Positions 8,665 to 18,210 of a DNA stretch of 38,817 nucleotides are shown in pieces (the first letter of the stretch is position 1; each line of letters begins with the position of its first letter). The stretch spans positions 1 through 38,817 of the forward strand of contig CALUMT010000005.1 in assembly GCA_944321845.1 (NCBI GenBank). The letters are read 5' to 3'. The DNA comes from an uncultured Butyricimonas sp. (GTDB lineage: Bacteria; Bacteroidota; Bacteroidia; Bacteroidales; Marinifilaceae). A program made the translations under genes and the position numbers. The notes beneath the pieces are model-generated. The model did no database searches, was not told where the DNA came from, and was given only the letters and a program-made list of their open reading frames with translations.

Positions 8665-11208
8665 ATGAGGTGGAAATATTATGTGTTGTTATTTCTATTT
8701 GTAGTAGACGTGGATGGAAATGTCGCAAATGCTCAAAAATTAGATGAATCGGCATATCAACAATGGCGTAAGGTTGATATCTACCAATTGTCGGCAGATG
8801 GTAAGTGGGTGTTGTATGATTATACGTTTTTTGATAATGTAGAGGCAAATATTCTGAATGATAGTGTTTATTTTTTGTATGATGTTGCGACTGAACGAAC
8901 TGATACGTTAATAGGGATCGCGGAACCGAGATTTTGGGCTGGAGGTGAATGGTTAGCCTATTGGAGTGGAAAGAAATTTGTTGTTACACGTTTGAAGGAT
9001 AAGAAGTGTGTGAAGTGGGAACAGGAACCTGTGTTAGATGATAAACTTCCGTTAGCTATACATCATGATGATAAAATGTGTGTAGTTGAGAATGTCGTTG
9101 ATGGACAGAAACGAAAGTTGAAAGGTCTTTTGTACTATGCGTTGTATGGAATAGAAGGTGATGGAGTGTTTCTTTATCAAAGAGACGGATTCAGGGAGTT
9201 ATGTTTGGGGAATATAAATAAGGGAAAATTCCATCAGGTTTATAGGGATTCTACATGTACTTTAGAGCATTTTTATTTTAGCGCTTTAGATCGAGCTGGA
9301 TATTTTTTTATAAAAGCAAATGAAGGATTCGAGATGTGTATTTTTTCTTCGGAAGGGGAGATAATAAAAGTTTTGAGTTGTAGCCAGCTAAATAAACTTA
9401 GACTTGATAAATATTCAGTGGATTTAATTTGTGGAGGAAAGTTATTTGTTTATAGGCAGGCAGAGAATAGAGACCTTGGAACTGGAAAAGAACAAAAGGA
9501 GAAAGTTTGCGTGGAAACTTGGAAATGGAATGCTGAATATAATCCTCAGGAAACAGCAACTAGAGAGATTCTTTCCCCTTGTAGATTCGTGTATGATAAC
9601 AAGAGAGATACCAATTATATAATTTGTGAGGAAGGGCATGGCGTTTTGTATTTTTCTCGAGGAACGGAGAGTGTTTTCGCTTACGAAAAAGATGAAAGTC
9701 CCTATAAGTTATCCCGGGAGTGGCAACATGATCCCCGTTTTGATTTGTATTTGGTGGATCTAACTAATGGTGTGCACTATTTGGTTGCAAAAGAGTTGAC
9801 ACGAGAAGTGAAATGGAGTCCTAAAGGTGATTATCTCCTTTATTTTGATAATCGGCAATTGACTTGGATCTTAGTGAATCCGATTACACGTGAAAAAAGA
9901 ATATTGAATAAGGAGATCTCTTTTCCATTGTATGAGGAAGATTATGACCGTCCTAATCCTGCCCCTCCTTATGGTATAGCAGGTTGGAGTGAGGATGGAA
10001 ATGACTTGTTCGTGTATGACCGATTTGATATCTGGAAAATAGAGTTGAACGGAAATCAGCGTGTTTCTTGCTGGACAGGGGGATGGGGTCGAAAACATAA
10101 TACGAATCTGCGTTTTTTGGATGAGAACGAGGAGGTATTTATAAAACAAGGGAAAGCTTATTTAGTTACGACATGTAATGAAGATACTAGAAATACGGGA
10201 GTGGGAAGGCTTGCAGCAAATGGACGATTAACTATTCTGGTGGAAGGAGCTTTTTCTCTACAAGTATTACAGAAGGGTACTGATACTTTTTTGTGTTATA
10301 GACAAAATTATAATGATGATCGGGATTTGTGGATTTGTGATGATTCTTTTAATGATTGGCGTAAGATTACAGATGCGAATCCACAGCAAAGGAATTATAA
10401 ATGGGGAGATGTGCGGCAGTTCATATGGACAGATAATAATGGGCAACAACAGAAAGGTTTGTTATATTTACCGGATGATTATGATTCGGCTAGGCGATAT
10501 CCGATGATTGTTTCTTTTTATGAAACACATACACCAGAGATGCATGTATATCCTATTCCTGATTTTAGTGCCGCAATGATTGATATTCCTACTTATGTTA
10601 GTAAAGGATATGTGATTTTTGCACCAGATGTGAAAATTGAAATAGGAAAACCGGTGGAGAGTGCTTGTAACACGGTGATCAGTGGAACGGAAGCATTGAT
10701 TGCGGAAGGTATTGCAAAGTCTGATCGAATCGGATTGCAAGGACATAGTTGGTCTGGTTATTTGGTCGCCTCGATCGTTGCCCGAACAAATATTTTCCGT
10801 TGTGTTAATGTTGGTGCGGCAACTGTTAATCTCCCCGCTGTATACACAAGCCTTAGAGGAGATGGCTCTTCGAACATGTTGATGTATGAAGATTGGCAGT
10901 GTCGTATGGGAAAAACCTTATGGGAAGATGTAGCCGGTTATATCGAGAATTCACCTCTTTTTGTAGCGGACAAGATACAGACACCCATGTTGATATTCCA
11001 TAATGATCATGATCAAGCTGTGGATTATCGAGAAGGATTGGCCTTATTTTTGGCAATGAGACGTTTGGGAAAACCTGTTTGGTTGTTGAATTATCCGGGG
11101 GAAGGACATTTCTTGTATTCAAGAGAGGCTCAACGTGATTGGACGAAACGTATGGAGCAATTTTTTAATTATTACTTGAAAGATTCTGTAAAGCCAGGTT
11201 GGATGTAG
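8665..11208 (+). CDS. Secreted S9-family (prolyl oligopeptidase/DPP-type) serine peptidase
   Basis: An 847-residue exported peptidase. ATG 8665 starts a signal peptide (MRWKYYVLLFLFVV to VANA, cut before QKLDE). The central part (~residues 40-560) has repeating WSPKGDYLLYFDN / AGWSEDGNDLFVYD-type strands of a beta-propeller. The C-terminal alpha/beta hydrolase carries GHSWSG with nucleophile Ser695, Asp783 in NDHDQAVD and His815 in GEGHFL, so the triad looks complete. S9 enzymes remove dipeptides or cleave short peptides, usually in the periplasm or at the surface. Its place between polysaccharide genes is unusual and no role in glycan synthesis is evident. A terminator sits immediately upstream. 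Confidence 0.9.
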   Translation: MRWKYYVLLFLFVVDVDGNVANAQKLDESAYQQWRKVDIYQLSADGKWVLYDYTFFDNVEANILNDSVYFLYDVATERTDTLIGIAEPRFWAGGEWLAYWSGKKFVVTRLKDKKCVKWEQEPVLDDKLPLAIHHDDKMCVVENVVDGQKRKLKGLLYYALYGIEGDGVFLYQRDGFRELCLGNINKGKFHQVYRDSTCTLEHFYFSALDRAGYFFIKANEGFEMCIFSSEGEIIKVLSCSQLNKLRLDKYSVDLICGGKLFVYRQAENRDLGTGKEQKEKVCVETWKWNAEYNPQETATREILSPCRFVYDNKRDTNYIICEEGHGVLYFSRGTESVFAYEKDESPYKLSREWQHDPRFDLYLVDLTNGVHYLVAKELTREVKWSPKGDYLLYFDNRQLTWILVNPITREKRILNKEISFPLYEEDYDRPNPAPPYGIAGWSEDGNDLFVYDRFDIWKIELNGNQRVSCWTGGWGRKHNTNLRFLDENEEVFIKQGKAYLVTTCNEDTRNTGVGRLAANGRLTILVEGAFSLQVLQKGTDTFLCYRQNYNDDRDLWICDDSFNDWRKITDANPQQRNYKWGDVRQFIWTDNNGQQQKGLLYLPDDYDSARRYPMIVSFYETHTPEMHVYPIPDFSAAMIDIPTYVSKGYVIFAPDVKIEIGKPVESACNTVISGTEALIAEGIAKSDRIGLQGHSWSGYLVASIVARTNIFRCVNVGAATVNLPAVYTSLRGDGSSNMLMYEDWQCRMGKTLWEDVAGYIENSPLFVADKIQTPMLIFHNDHDQAVDYREGLALFLAMRRLGKPVWLLNYPGEGHFLYSREAQRDWTKRMEQFFNYYLKDSVKPGWM

Positions 11209-11283
11209 AGTGATACGTGTGGATTGTTTTGGGGAATGTTGGTAAATTCATTACCTTTGAAACAATTTCTATATAGTATTGTA

Positions 11284-12819
11284 ATGACTTCAAGTAAGAG
11301 TAAGCGCATTGCTAAAAATACGTTGATGCTTTATATCCGTATGCTTTTCTCGATGGTAGTTAGTTTATATACATCGAGAATTATATTGGCAACGTTGGGA
11401 GAAACTGATTTCGGTATTTATAATGTCGTGGGGGGAATTGTTGTGATGTTGGGATTTTTGAATAGTTCGCTCAGTGGTGCCTCTTCTCGATATATAACTT
11501 ATGAGTTGGCTGGAAATAATTTGCAAAGAATCCGTCACGTGTTTAGCGTGATTATGGAAATCCATATTTGTTTGGCATTTGTTATCTTGTTATTGGGAGA
11601 AACTGTCGGGATATGGTTCCTTGAATATAAATTAAATATCCCTCCGGAACGTATGGAAGCAGCTCGTTGGGTCTTTCAGTTCTCTTTAATTAATACAATC
11701 TTGGGCATATTGAGTGTTCCATATAATTCCATGATTGTTGCCAATGAAAAAATGAACGTGTATGCATATATCTCAATCTTGGATGTGGTGTTAAAGTTGG
11801 TCGTTGTTTATGTCTTGACGGTTTTCTCTTGGGATAAATTGATCTTGTATGGATTGTTGGTGCTTGGAGTGCAGGTCTTGACGATGTCTGTTTATTATTT
11901 TTACAGTAAACGGAATTTCGAGGGTGCACGATTCCACATTGCTTGGGATAAAGCATTATTTAAGGAGATATTTATTTTTGCAGGTTGGACATTGAATGGA
12001 AATTTAGCCGTGGTTGGTTATACTCAAGGATTGAATGTTTTATTGAATATGTTTTATGGTCCTTTGGTTAATGCAGCGAGAGGGGTTGCTGTACAGGTGC
12101 AGAATGTGGTGTTGAATTTCTGCAGTAATTTTCAGATGGCCTTGAATCCTCAGTTGACAAAGTCTTATGCGGAAAGAGATTTTTCTTATATGCATCGTTT
12201 GTTGATAGTGAGTTCTAAGTTTTCTTTTTTCTTGTTATTGTTTTTAGCCTTACCGATTATATTGGAGGCTGAGGTCATTTTGGGAGTGTGGCTGAAGGAG
12301 GTACCGGAATATACTGTTATTTTCTTGCGATTAATATTAATTACCAGTATGTTTTCTGCCCTTGCGAATCCTGTGATTATATCAGTCCATGCAACAGGCA
12401 AGCTTAAGCGTTTCCAGTTGGTGGAAGGGACAATGCTGTTGTTGATTGTTCCTATCGCTTATTTTATATTGAAGTTTTTTGACGTACATCCGGCAACGGT
12501 ATTTGTGGTGCACTTGATTATTGAGCTTTGTACACAATGTGCACGGGTTCGAATTGTTTTGCCGATGATTAACATGAATATGAAGGATTATATCCTTTTA
12601 GCGGTCTATCCTATAATACGGGTAGTCTTGTCAAGTGTGATATTACCGATCGTGGTATATTGCTTGTTGCCGCATAATACAGTTGTTTCGTTTTTTGTCG
12701 TTTGTGTAATTTCTTGTATTTCGGTGCTCGGATGTGTTTTTTACTTGGGATGTTCGCTTGAAGAGCGTTTATTTGTACGGGAAAAGTTGACCGTTTTTTT
12801 TCGAAGCTTAAAGAAATGA
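11284..12819 (+). CDS. Wzx-like lipid-linked oligosaccharide flippase (MOP superfamily)
   Basis: A 511-residue polytopic protein with about 12-14 hydrophobic helices, expected to flip undecaprenyl-PP-linked repeat units across the inner membrane. The start at ATG 11284 (MTSSKSKRIAKNTLMLYIRM) gives the usual basic N-terminus before helix 1; a TTG 60 nt upstream is less likely. Family-like segments include SLYTSRIILATLGETDFGIYNVVGG split over residues ~25-50, SSRYITYELA, and VANEKMNVYAYISILD. It follows the S9 gene by 75 nt. Specificity is not readable. Polymerases of the Wzy class are also polytopic, but the MATE/Wzx-like N-terminus favours flippase. Confidence 0.88.
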   Translation: MTSSKSKRIAKNTLMLYIRMLFSMVVSLYTSRIILATLGETDFGIYNVVGGIVVMLGFLNSSLSGASSRYITYELAGNNLQRIRHVFSVIMEIHICLAFVILLLGETVGIWFLEYKLNIPPERMEAARWVFQFSLINTILGILSVPYNSMIVANEKMNVYAYISILDVVLKLVVVYVLTVFSWDKLILYGLLVLGVQVLTMSVYYFYSKRNFEGARFHIAWDKALFKEIFIFAGWTLNGNLAVVGYTQGLNVLLNMFYGPLVNAARGVAVQVQNVVLNFCSNFQMALNPQLTKSYAERDFSYMHRLLIVSSKFSFFLLLFLALPIILEAEVILGVWLKEVPEYTVIFLRLILITSMFSALANPVIISVHATGKLKRFQLVEGTMLLLIVPIAYFILKFFDVHPATVFVVHLIIELCTQCARVRIVLPMINMNMKDYILLAVYPIIRVVLSSVILPIVVYCLLPHNTVVSFFVVCVISCISVLGCVFYLGCSLEERLFVREKLTVFFRSLKK

Positions 12820-12871
12820 TTTTATGGAGATTTTCTTTAAATAATTGTTTTGAAAGAATAAGAATATCATT

Positions 12872-12906
12872 TTTGTAATTATATCTATAATAAAATACTA
12901 TTTTTG
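12872..12906 (+). promoter_or_regulatory. Candidate promoter of the sugar-nucleotide operon
   Basis: TTTG at 12872-12875 and TATTTTTG at 12899-12906 match the Bacteroidota -33/-7 pattern with a 23-nt spacer, slightly long. It lies 36 nt before the WbpB-like gene in the 123-nt gap after the flippase. Confidence 0.42.
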
Positions 12907-12930
12907 AACATTACTAATGAGTTTGTATAA

Positions 12931-13908
<978 letters not shown>

Positions 13909-13940
13909 TAATAAAGTTGATATTTTTAATTGCACGTAAA

Positions 13941-14336
13941 ATGAAATTAATTGATGAAAGATTATTGGATGAAGTAAGTCGAATGGCGCAGGATAGTCCC
14001 CGGCTAAGAATGAATTACAATTTTCATCAGACTTTAGACGCAAAGGCTCAGCGTTTATTGAATGCTTTGGAACCTGGTACTAGTTTGCCGATACATCGAC
14101 ATACATTGACGGCAGAAACTTATATCGTGTTACGAGGATCAATAAAAGTGCAGTTTTACGATGATAATCGCTGTTTGCTGGCAGAATCGGTCTTGGATCC
14201 TTTAACGGGTAATTATGGTGTTCACATCCCAGAGGGACAATGGCACACATTGGAGGTGTTGAAGGAGGGAACGGTGATTTTTGAGGTAAAGGATGGACCA
14301 TACATGCCGATAAAGCAAGAGGATATCTTAGATTAA
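13941..14336 (+). CDS. wbuC: WbuC-family cupin metalloprotein
   Basis: A 131-residue single-domain cupin. The first cupin motif is visible as LPIHRHTLTAETYIVLRGS at ~residues 50-68, giving two His and one Glu as likely metal ligands, and the second as GVHIPEGQWHTLEVL with a further His (~residues 95-109). The N-terminal helical part (LLDEVSRMAQDSPRLRMNYN) is typical of the WbuC group, found in O-antigen clusters with no defined reaction. ATG 13941 is preferred over an upstream start that would overlap the wbpB-like gene. The location between two uronic-acid dehydrogenase genes suggests a role in that sugar branch, which is inference only. Confidence 0.85.
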   Translation: MKLIDERLLDEVSRMAQDSPRLRMNYNFHQTLDAKAQRLLNALEPGTSLPIHRHTLTAETYIVLRGSIKVQFYDDNRCLLAESVLDPLTGNYGVHIPEGQWHTLEVLKEGTVIFEVKDGPYMPIKQEDILD

Positions 14337-14348
14337 TAGACTGAATTT

Positions 14349-15638
14349 ATGTATAAGGAGTTATTAGATAAGAAACTGAAGTTGGCCTTGGTGGGTTTGG
14401 GCTATGTCGGCTTGCCGATAGCCTTAGCGTTTGCCAAGAGAGTTTCTGTGATAGGTTTTGATATAAACGAGGAACGTTTGGTGAAAATGAGACAAGGTAT
14501 AGATCCTTGTAATGAATTGAAAAAGGATGCTTTCGAAGTAAGTGATATCGTTTTTACATCTTCGATAGATACTTTACGTGAGGCTTCTTTCTTTATCATT
14601 GCTGTACCTACGCCAATAGACCGTTTTAATCAGCCAGATCTGAATCCGCTGTTATCTGCTACCCGTACGGTCGGGATGGCATTGAAAAAGGGTGATTATG
14701 TCGTGTTTGAGTCAACCGTGTATCCGGGATGTACCGAGGATGATTGTTTGCCGATATTAGAGGAGATTTCCGGTTTGAAAGCTGGGGTCGATTTTAAAAT
14801 CGGTTATTCTCCAGAGCGGATAAATCCAGGAGATAAAGTGCATACTTTATCTACAACGGTGAAAATTGTCTCCGGTTGTGACTCTGTTGCGTTAGATACT
14901 ATAGCTCAAGTTTATGAGTTAGTCGTGAAACCGGGTGTACATCGAGCTCCTAATATTAAAGTCGCTGAAGCTGCCAAGATTATAGAGAACACCCAGCGGG
15001 ATGTCAATATTGCCTTGATGAATGAACTTTCCATTATTTTTAGTCGTATCGGAATAAATACTTATGATGTATTGGAGGCTGCTGGTACAAAATGGAATTT
15101 CTTGAAATTTTATCCAGGGCTGGTAGGAGGGCATTGCATAGGAGTTGATCCCTATTATTTGGTACATAAGGCGAAAGAATTAAAATATCATCCGCAGATG
15201 ATTAATGCTGGCCGTTTTGTTAATGATTCGATGGGGGGATATATTGCCAAAAAAATAGTGAAAAGGATGATCGCCATTGGGAAAAATATTTTAGAAACAC
15301 GGGTGTTGGTTATGGGGGTTACTTTTAAAGAAAATGTTTCTGATATTCGAAATTCTAAGGTCGTTGATATTATTAATGAATTGAAGGATTTTGGAGTTTC
15401 TGTGGATGTAATGGATCCTTGTGCGGATATTGATGAGGTGTATCGGGAATATGGTTTTAGGTTGATAGAGAAGCCCGGAAATGATTATGATGCGGTAATT
15501 GTAGCCGTAGCCCATGATGAATATAAAGTTTTGGAGGAAGAGTACTTTTTGAATTTAACCCGAGAAAGTGCAGTGTTGGGGGACGTGAAAGGTATTTATA
15601 GGGGGAAAATTCATAAATTGAAATACTGGAGCTTGTGA
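14349..15638 (+). CDS. UDP-N-acetylhexosamine 6-dehydrogenase (WbpA/WbpO/TviB type)
   Basis: A 429-residue nucleotide-sugar dehydrogenase that oxidises C6 of UDP-GlcNAc or UDP-GalNAc to the uronic acid with two NAD. It shows the Rossmann motif ALVGLGYVGLPIALAFAK (~residues 13-30), AVPTPID, ESTVYPGCTED, YSPERINPGD, and GGHCIGVDPYYL with catalytic Cys263. MGVTFKENVSDIRNSKV lies in the C-terminal NAD domain. The text is closer to the UDP-HexNAc branch than to UDP-glucose 6-dehydrogenases. It begins 12 nt after the cupin gene and probably supplies the WbpB-like enzyme. GlcNAc versus GalNAc preference cannot be settled by eye. Confidence 0.92.
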   Translation: MYKELLDKKLKLALVGLGYVGLPIALAFAKRVSVIGFDINEERLVKMRQGIDPCNELKKDAFEVSDIVFTSSIDTLREASFFIIAVPTPIDRFNQPDLNPLLSATRTVGMALKKGDYVVFESTVYPGCTEDDCLPILEEISGLKAGVDFKIGYSPERINPGDKVHTLSTTVKIVSGCDSVALDTIAQVYELVVKPGVHRAPNIKVAEAAKIIENTQRDVNIALMNELSIIFSRIGINTYDVLEAAGTKWNFLKFYPGLVGGHCIGVDPYYLVHKAKELKYHPQMINAGRFVNDSMGGYIAKKIVKRMIAIGKNILETRVLVMGVTFKENVSDIRNSKVVDIINELKDFGVSVDVMDPCADIDEVYREYGFRLIEKPGNDYDAVIVAVAHDEYKVLEEEYFLNLTRESAVLGDVKGIYRGKIHKLKYWSL

Positions 15639-15682
15639 AATAAAGTACTAATTTTGTCCTGGATAAATATTATTGATTGCAC

Positions 15683-16555
15683 ATGAAAGGTATTGTATTA
15701 GCCGGAGGGGCTGGAACCCGCTTGTACCCGATTACAAAGGGCGTATCTAAACAGATGTTGCCTATATATGATAAACCGATGATTTATTATCCGATATCGG
15801 TTTTGATGTTGGCAGGTATTCAGGATATATTAATTATTTCAACGCCACAGGATTTGCCTGGTTTTCAACGTTTGTTAGGTGATGGAAGTGATTATGGCGT
15901 GCATTTTGAATATGCGGAACAGCCTAGTCCGGACGGATTGGCTCAGGCTTTTATTATCGGGGAACATTTTATCGGTAAGGATGATGTATGTTTGGTGTTG
16001 GGAGATAATATTTTTTATGGACAGCATTTTACCGGAATGTTACGTGATGCGGTTCTCAATGTGACTGAACAGAATAAAGCTACGATATTTGGCTATTGGG
16101 TGAGTGATCCGGAACGTTATGGGGTGGCAGAATTTGACAAGAATGGTAATGTTCTGGGAATAGAGGAAAAACCTCAACATCCCAAATCGAATTATGCGGT
16201 AGTTGGTCTGTATTTTTATCCGAATAGAGTAATAGATATTGCTAAAACAATAAGGCCTTCCGCGAGAGGAGAATTGGAGATTACCTCGGTGAACCAAGTT
16301 TTCTTGAAAGAGAACTCTTTGAAAGTTCAATTATTGGGGAGAGGGTTTGCCTGGTTGGATACAGGAACGCATGATTCACTTGCCGAGGCTTCTACATTCG
16401 TGGAGGTTGTGGAGAAACGTCAAGGATTGAAAGTCGCTTGTTTGGAAGAGATCGCTTATAGACAAGGGTGGATTGATGCGTCAACATTGAGTCGTTTGGC
16501 GCAGCCGATGACTAAAAATCAATATGGACAGTATTTGTTGAAATTGATAGATTGA
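15683..16555 (+). CDS. rmlA: Glucose-1-phosphate thymidylyltransferase RmlA
   Basis: First enzyme of dTDP-L-rhamnose synthesis, joining dTTP and glucose-1-phosphate. The 290-residue product, the usual length, begins [16 protein letters not shown] and continues with the uridylyl/thymidylyl signature [18 protein letters not shown], then GDNIFYG (metal-binding Asp), [19 protein letters not shown], and [14 protein letters not shown] 15683 is used rather than a TTG two codons upstream. It is the first of the rml genes and lies 44 nt after the 6-dehydrogenase. A TAATTTTG at 15649-15656 could be a -7 box, but no matching -33 is seen. Feedback inhibition by dTDP-rhamnose is known for the family. Confidence 0.97.
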   Translation: MKGIVLAGGAGTRLYPITKGVSKQMLPIYDKPMIYYPISVLMLAGIQDILIISTPQDLPGFQRLLGDGSDYGVHFEYAEQPSPDGLAQAFIIGEHFIGKDDVCLVLGDNIFYGQHFTGMLRDAVLNVTEQNKATIFGYWVSDPERYGVAEFDKNGNVLGIEEKPQHPKSNYAVVGLYFYPNRVIDIAKTIRPSARGELEITSVNQVFLKENSLKVQLLGRGFAWLDTGTHDSLAEASTFVEVVEKRQGLKVACLEEIAYRQGWIDASTLSRLAQPMTKNQYGQYLLKLID

Positions 16556-16589
16556 ATATAAGGAATGGTTGTTTTGTAAAAACGAGAAA

Positions 16590-17642
16590 ATGAAAACAAT
16601 TTTAATTACAGGAGGTGCTGGGTTTATTGGTTCACATTTAGTACGTTTAATGGTGAATAAATATCCGGAATATCATATCGTGAATTTGGATAAATTGACC
16701 TATGCTGGCAATTTGACCAATCTGAAAGATATCGAGAAAATGCCAAATTATACTTTTGTGAAGGCAGATATCTGTGATTTTGAAAGGATGAAGGCGATTT
16801 TTGAACAGTATAATGTGGAGGGGATTATTCATTTGGCTGCCGAAAGTCATGTGGATCGTTCAATAAAAGATCCATTTGCATTTGCTCAAACGAATGTGAT
16901 GGGAACGTTGAGTTTATTACAGGCGGCTAAGATTGTTTGGGGAGACAATTTTGAGGGAAAGTTGTTTTATCATGTTTCTACAGATGAGGTGTATGGCGCA
17001 TTGAAGAATGACGGTTCTTTTTTCGTGGAGACTACGCGATATAATCCTCATTCACCTTATTCTGCATCTAAGGCTTCCTCGGATCATTTTGTCCGGGCTT
17101 TTCATGATACCTATGCTTTACCTGTCAAGATATCTAACTGTTCGAATAATTATGGGCCCTATCAATTTCCAGAGAAATTGATACCTTTGTTTATTAATAA
17201 TATCCGGCATAATAAACCGCTGCCTGTGTATGGGACTGGAGAAAATGTTCGGGATTGGTTATTCGTGGAAGATCATGTGCGTGCCATAGATTTAATTTTT
17301 CACAAGGGGAAAGTTGGAGAAACCTATAATATCGGAGGTTTCAACGAATGGAGGAATATTGATTTGATTAAAGTCATGGTAAAGATAACAGACCGTTTAT
17401 TGGGCAGAGCGGAAGGAACTTCTGAAAAATTAATCACTTTTGTGCCAGATCGGGCGGGACATGATCTACGTTATGCTATAGATTCAACAAAGTTGCATGA
17501 GGAATTGGGGTGGGAACCTTCCTTACAATTTGAAGAGGGGATAGAAAAAACAATAAAATGGTATATCGCAAATCAAGATTGGTTGGATCAGGTTACAAGT
17601 GGCGATTATATGAGATATTATGAAGAGATGTATCATGTTTGA
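16590..17642 (+). CDS. rmlB: dTDP-glucose 4,6-dehydratase RmlB
   Basis: Second enzyme of dTDP-rhamnose synthesis, making dTDP-4-keto-6-deoxyglucose with bound NAD. The 350-residue SDR has ILITGGAGFIGSHLV at the N-terminus, HLAAESHVDRSI, HVSTDEVYGAL with the Thr-Asp-Glu catalytic group, and PYSASKASSDH supplying the Tyr and Lys. NNYGPYQFPEKLIPLFI and GENVRDWLFVEDHVRA are typical of RmlB. The start at ATG 16590 removes a seven-residue extension that other RmlB proteins lack. It sits 34 nt after rmlA and 14 nt before rmlC. Confidence 0.97.
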   Translation: MKTILITGGAGFIGSHLVRLMVNKYPEYHIVNLDKLTYAGNLTNLKDIEKMPNYTFVKADICDFERMKAIFEQYNVEGIIHLAAESHVDRSIKDPFAFAQTNVMGTLSLLQAAKIVWGDNFEGKLFYHVSTDEVYGALKNDGSFFVETTRYNPHSPYSASKASSDHFVRAFHDTYALPVKISNCSNNYGPYQFPEKLIPLFINNIRHNKPLPVYGTGENVRDWLFVEDHVRAIDLIFHKGKVGETYNIGGFNEWRNIDLIKVMVKITDRLLGRAEGTSEKLITFVPDRAGHDLRYAIDSTKLHEELGWEPSLQFEEGIEKTIKWYIANQDWLDQVTSGDYMRYYEEMYHV

Positions 17643-17656
17643 AATTCGTCTGTTAT

Positions 17657-18202
17657 ATGGAGATAATTAAGACTAACATAGATGATGTCCTGATTCTGAA
17701 ACCCCGGGTGTTTGGGGATGAGCGGGGATATTTTTTTGAGAGTTTCTCTATGCAGAGGTTTGAACAGGAGGTATGTAAAACCACTTTCGTGCAGGATAAT
17801 GAATCAAAGTCTAAATATGGTGTTTTGAGAGGATTACATTATCAATTACCTCCTTATACTCAGGCCAAACTTGTGCGGGTTGTAAAAGGTCGGGTGTTGG
17901 ATGTTGCGGTGGATATCCGTAAAGATTCTCCTGATTTTGGTAAACATGTTGCGGTTGAATTAAGTGAAGATAATAAATACCAGTTATTTATACCTAGAGG
18001 TTTTGCTCATGGTTTTGCAGTTTTAAGTGAGGAGGCTATTTTTCAGTATAAGTGCGATGCTTATTATGCTCCTCAATACGAGGGAGCAATTATGTATAAT
18101 GACCCAGATTTAAATATTGATTGGAAATTACCGTTGCAAGATATTATATTATCAGAGAAAGATCGAAATCATCCTTGGTTGCGGGATGCTAAATTGTTAT
18201 AA
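17657..18202 (+). CDS. rmlC: dTDP-4-dehydrorhamnose 3,5-epimerase RmlC
   Basis: Third enzyme of the rhamnose route, a 181-residue cupin-fold epimerase of normal length. Recognisable segments are FGDERGYFFESF, SKYGVLRGLHYQLPP (catalytic His), KLVRVVKGRVLDVAVDIR, and LFIPRGFAHGFAVLS. The general-acid tyrosine region YKCDAYYAPQYEGAI is also present. The start ATG 17657 lies 14 nt after the rmlB stop. The WbpM-like gene follows after 8 nt, interrupting the usual rmlC-rmlD neighbourhood. Confidence 0.97.
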   Translation: MEIIKTNIDDVLILKPRVFGDERGYFFESFSMQRFEQEVCKTTFVQDNESKSKYGVLRGLHYQLPPYTQAKLVRVVKGRVLDVAVDIRKDSPDFGKHVAVELSEDNKYQLFIPRGFAHGFAVLSEEAIFQYKCDAYYAPQYEGAIMYNDPDLNIDWKLPLQDIILSEKDRNHPWLRDAKLL

Positions 18203-18210
18203 TAAATTTT

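Noticed and set aside
15649-15656. Promoter before rmlA
   Set aside because: TAATTTTG fits the -7 consensus, but no -33 box lies at the right distance and the 44-nt gap fits an operon.
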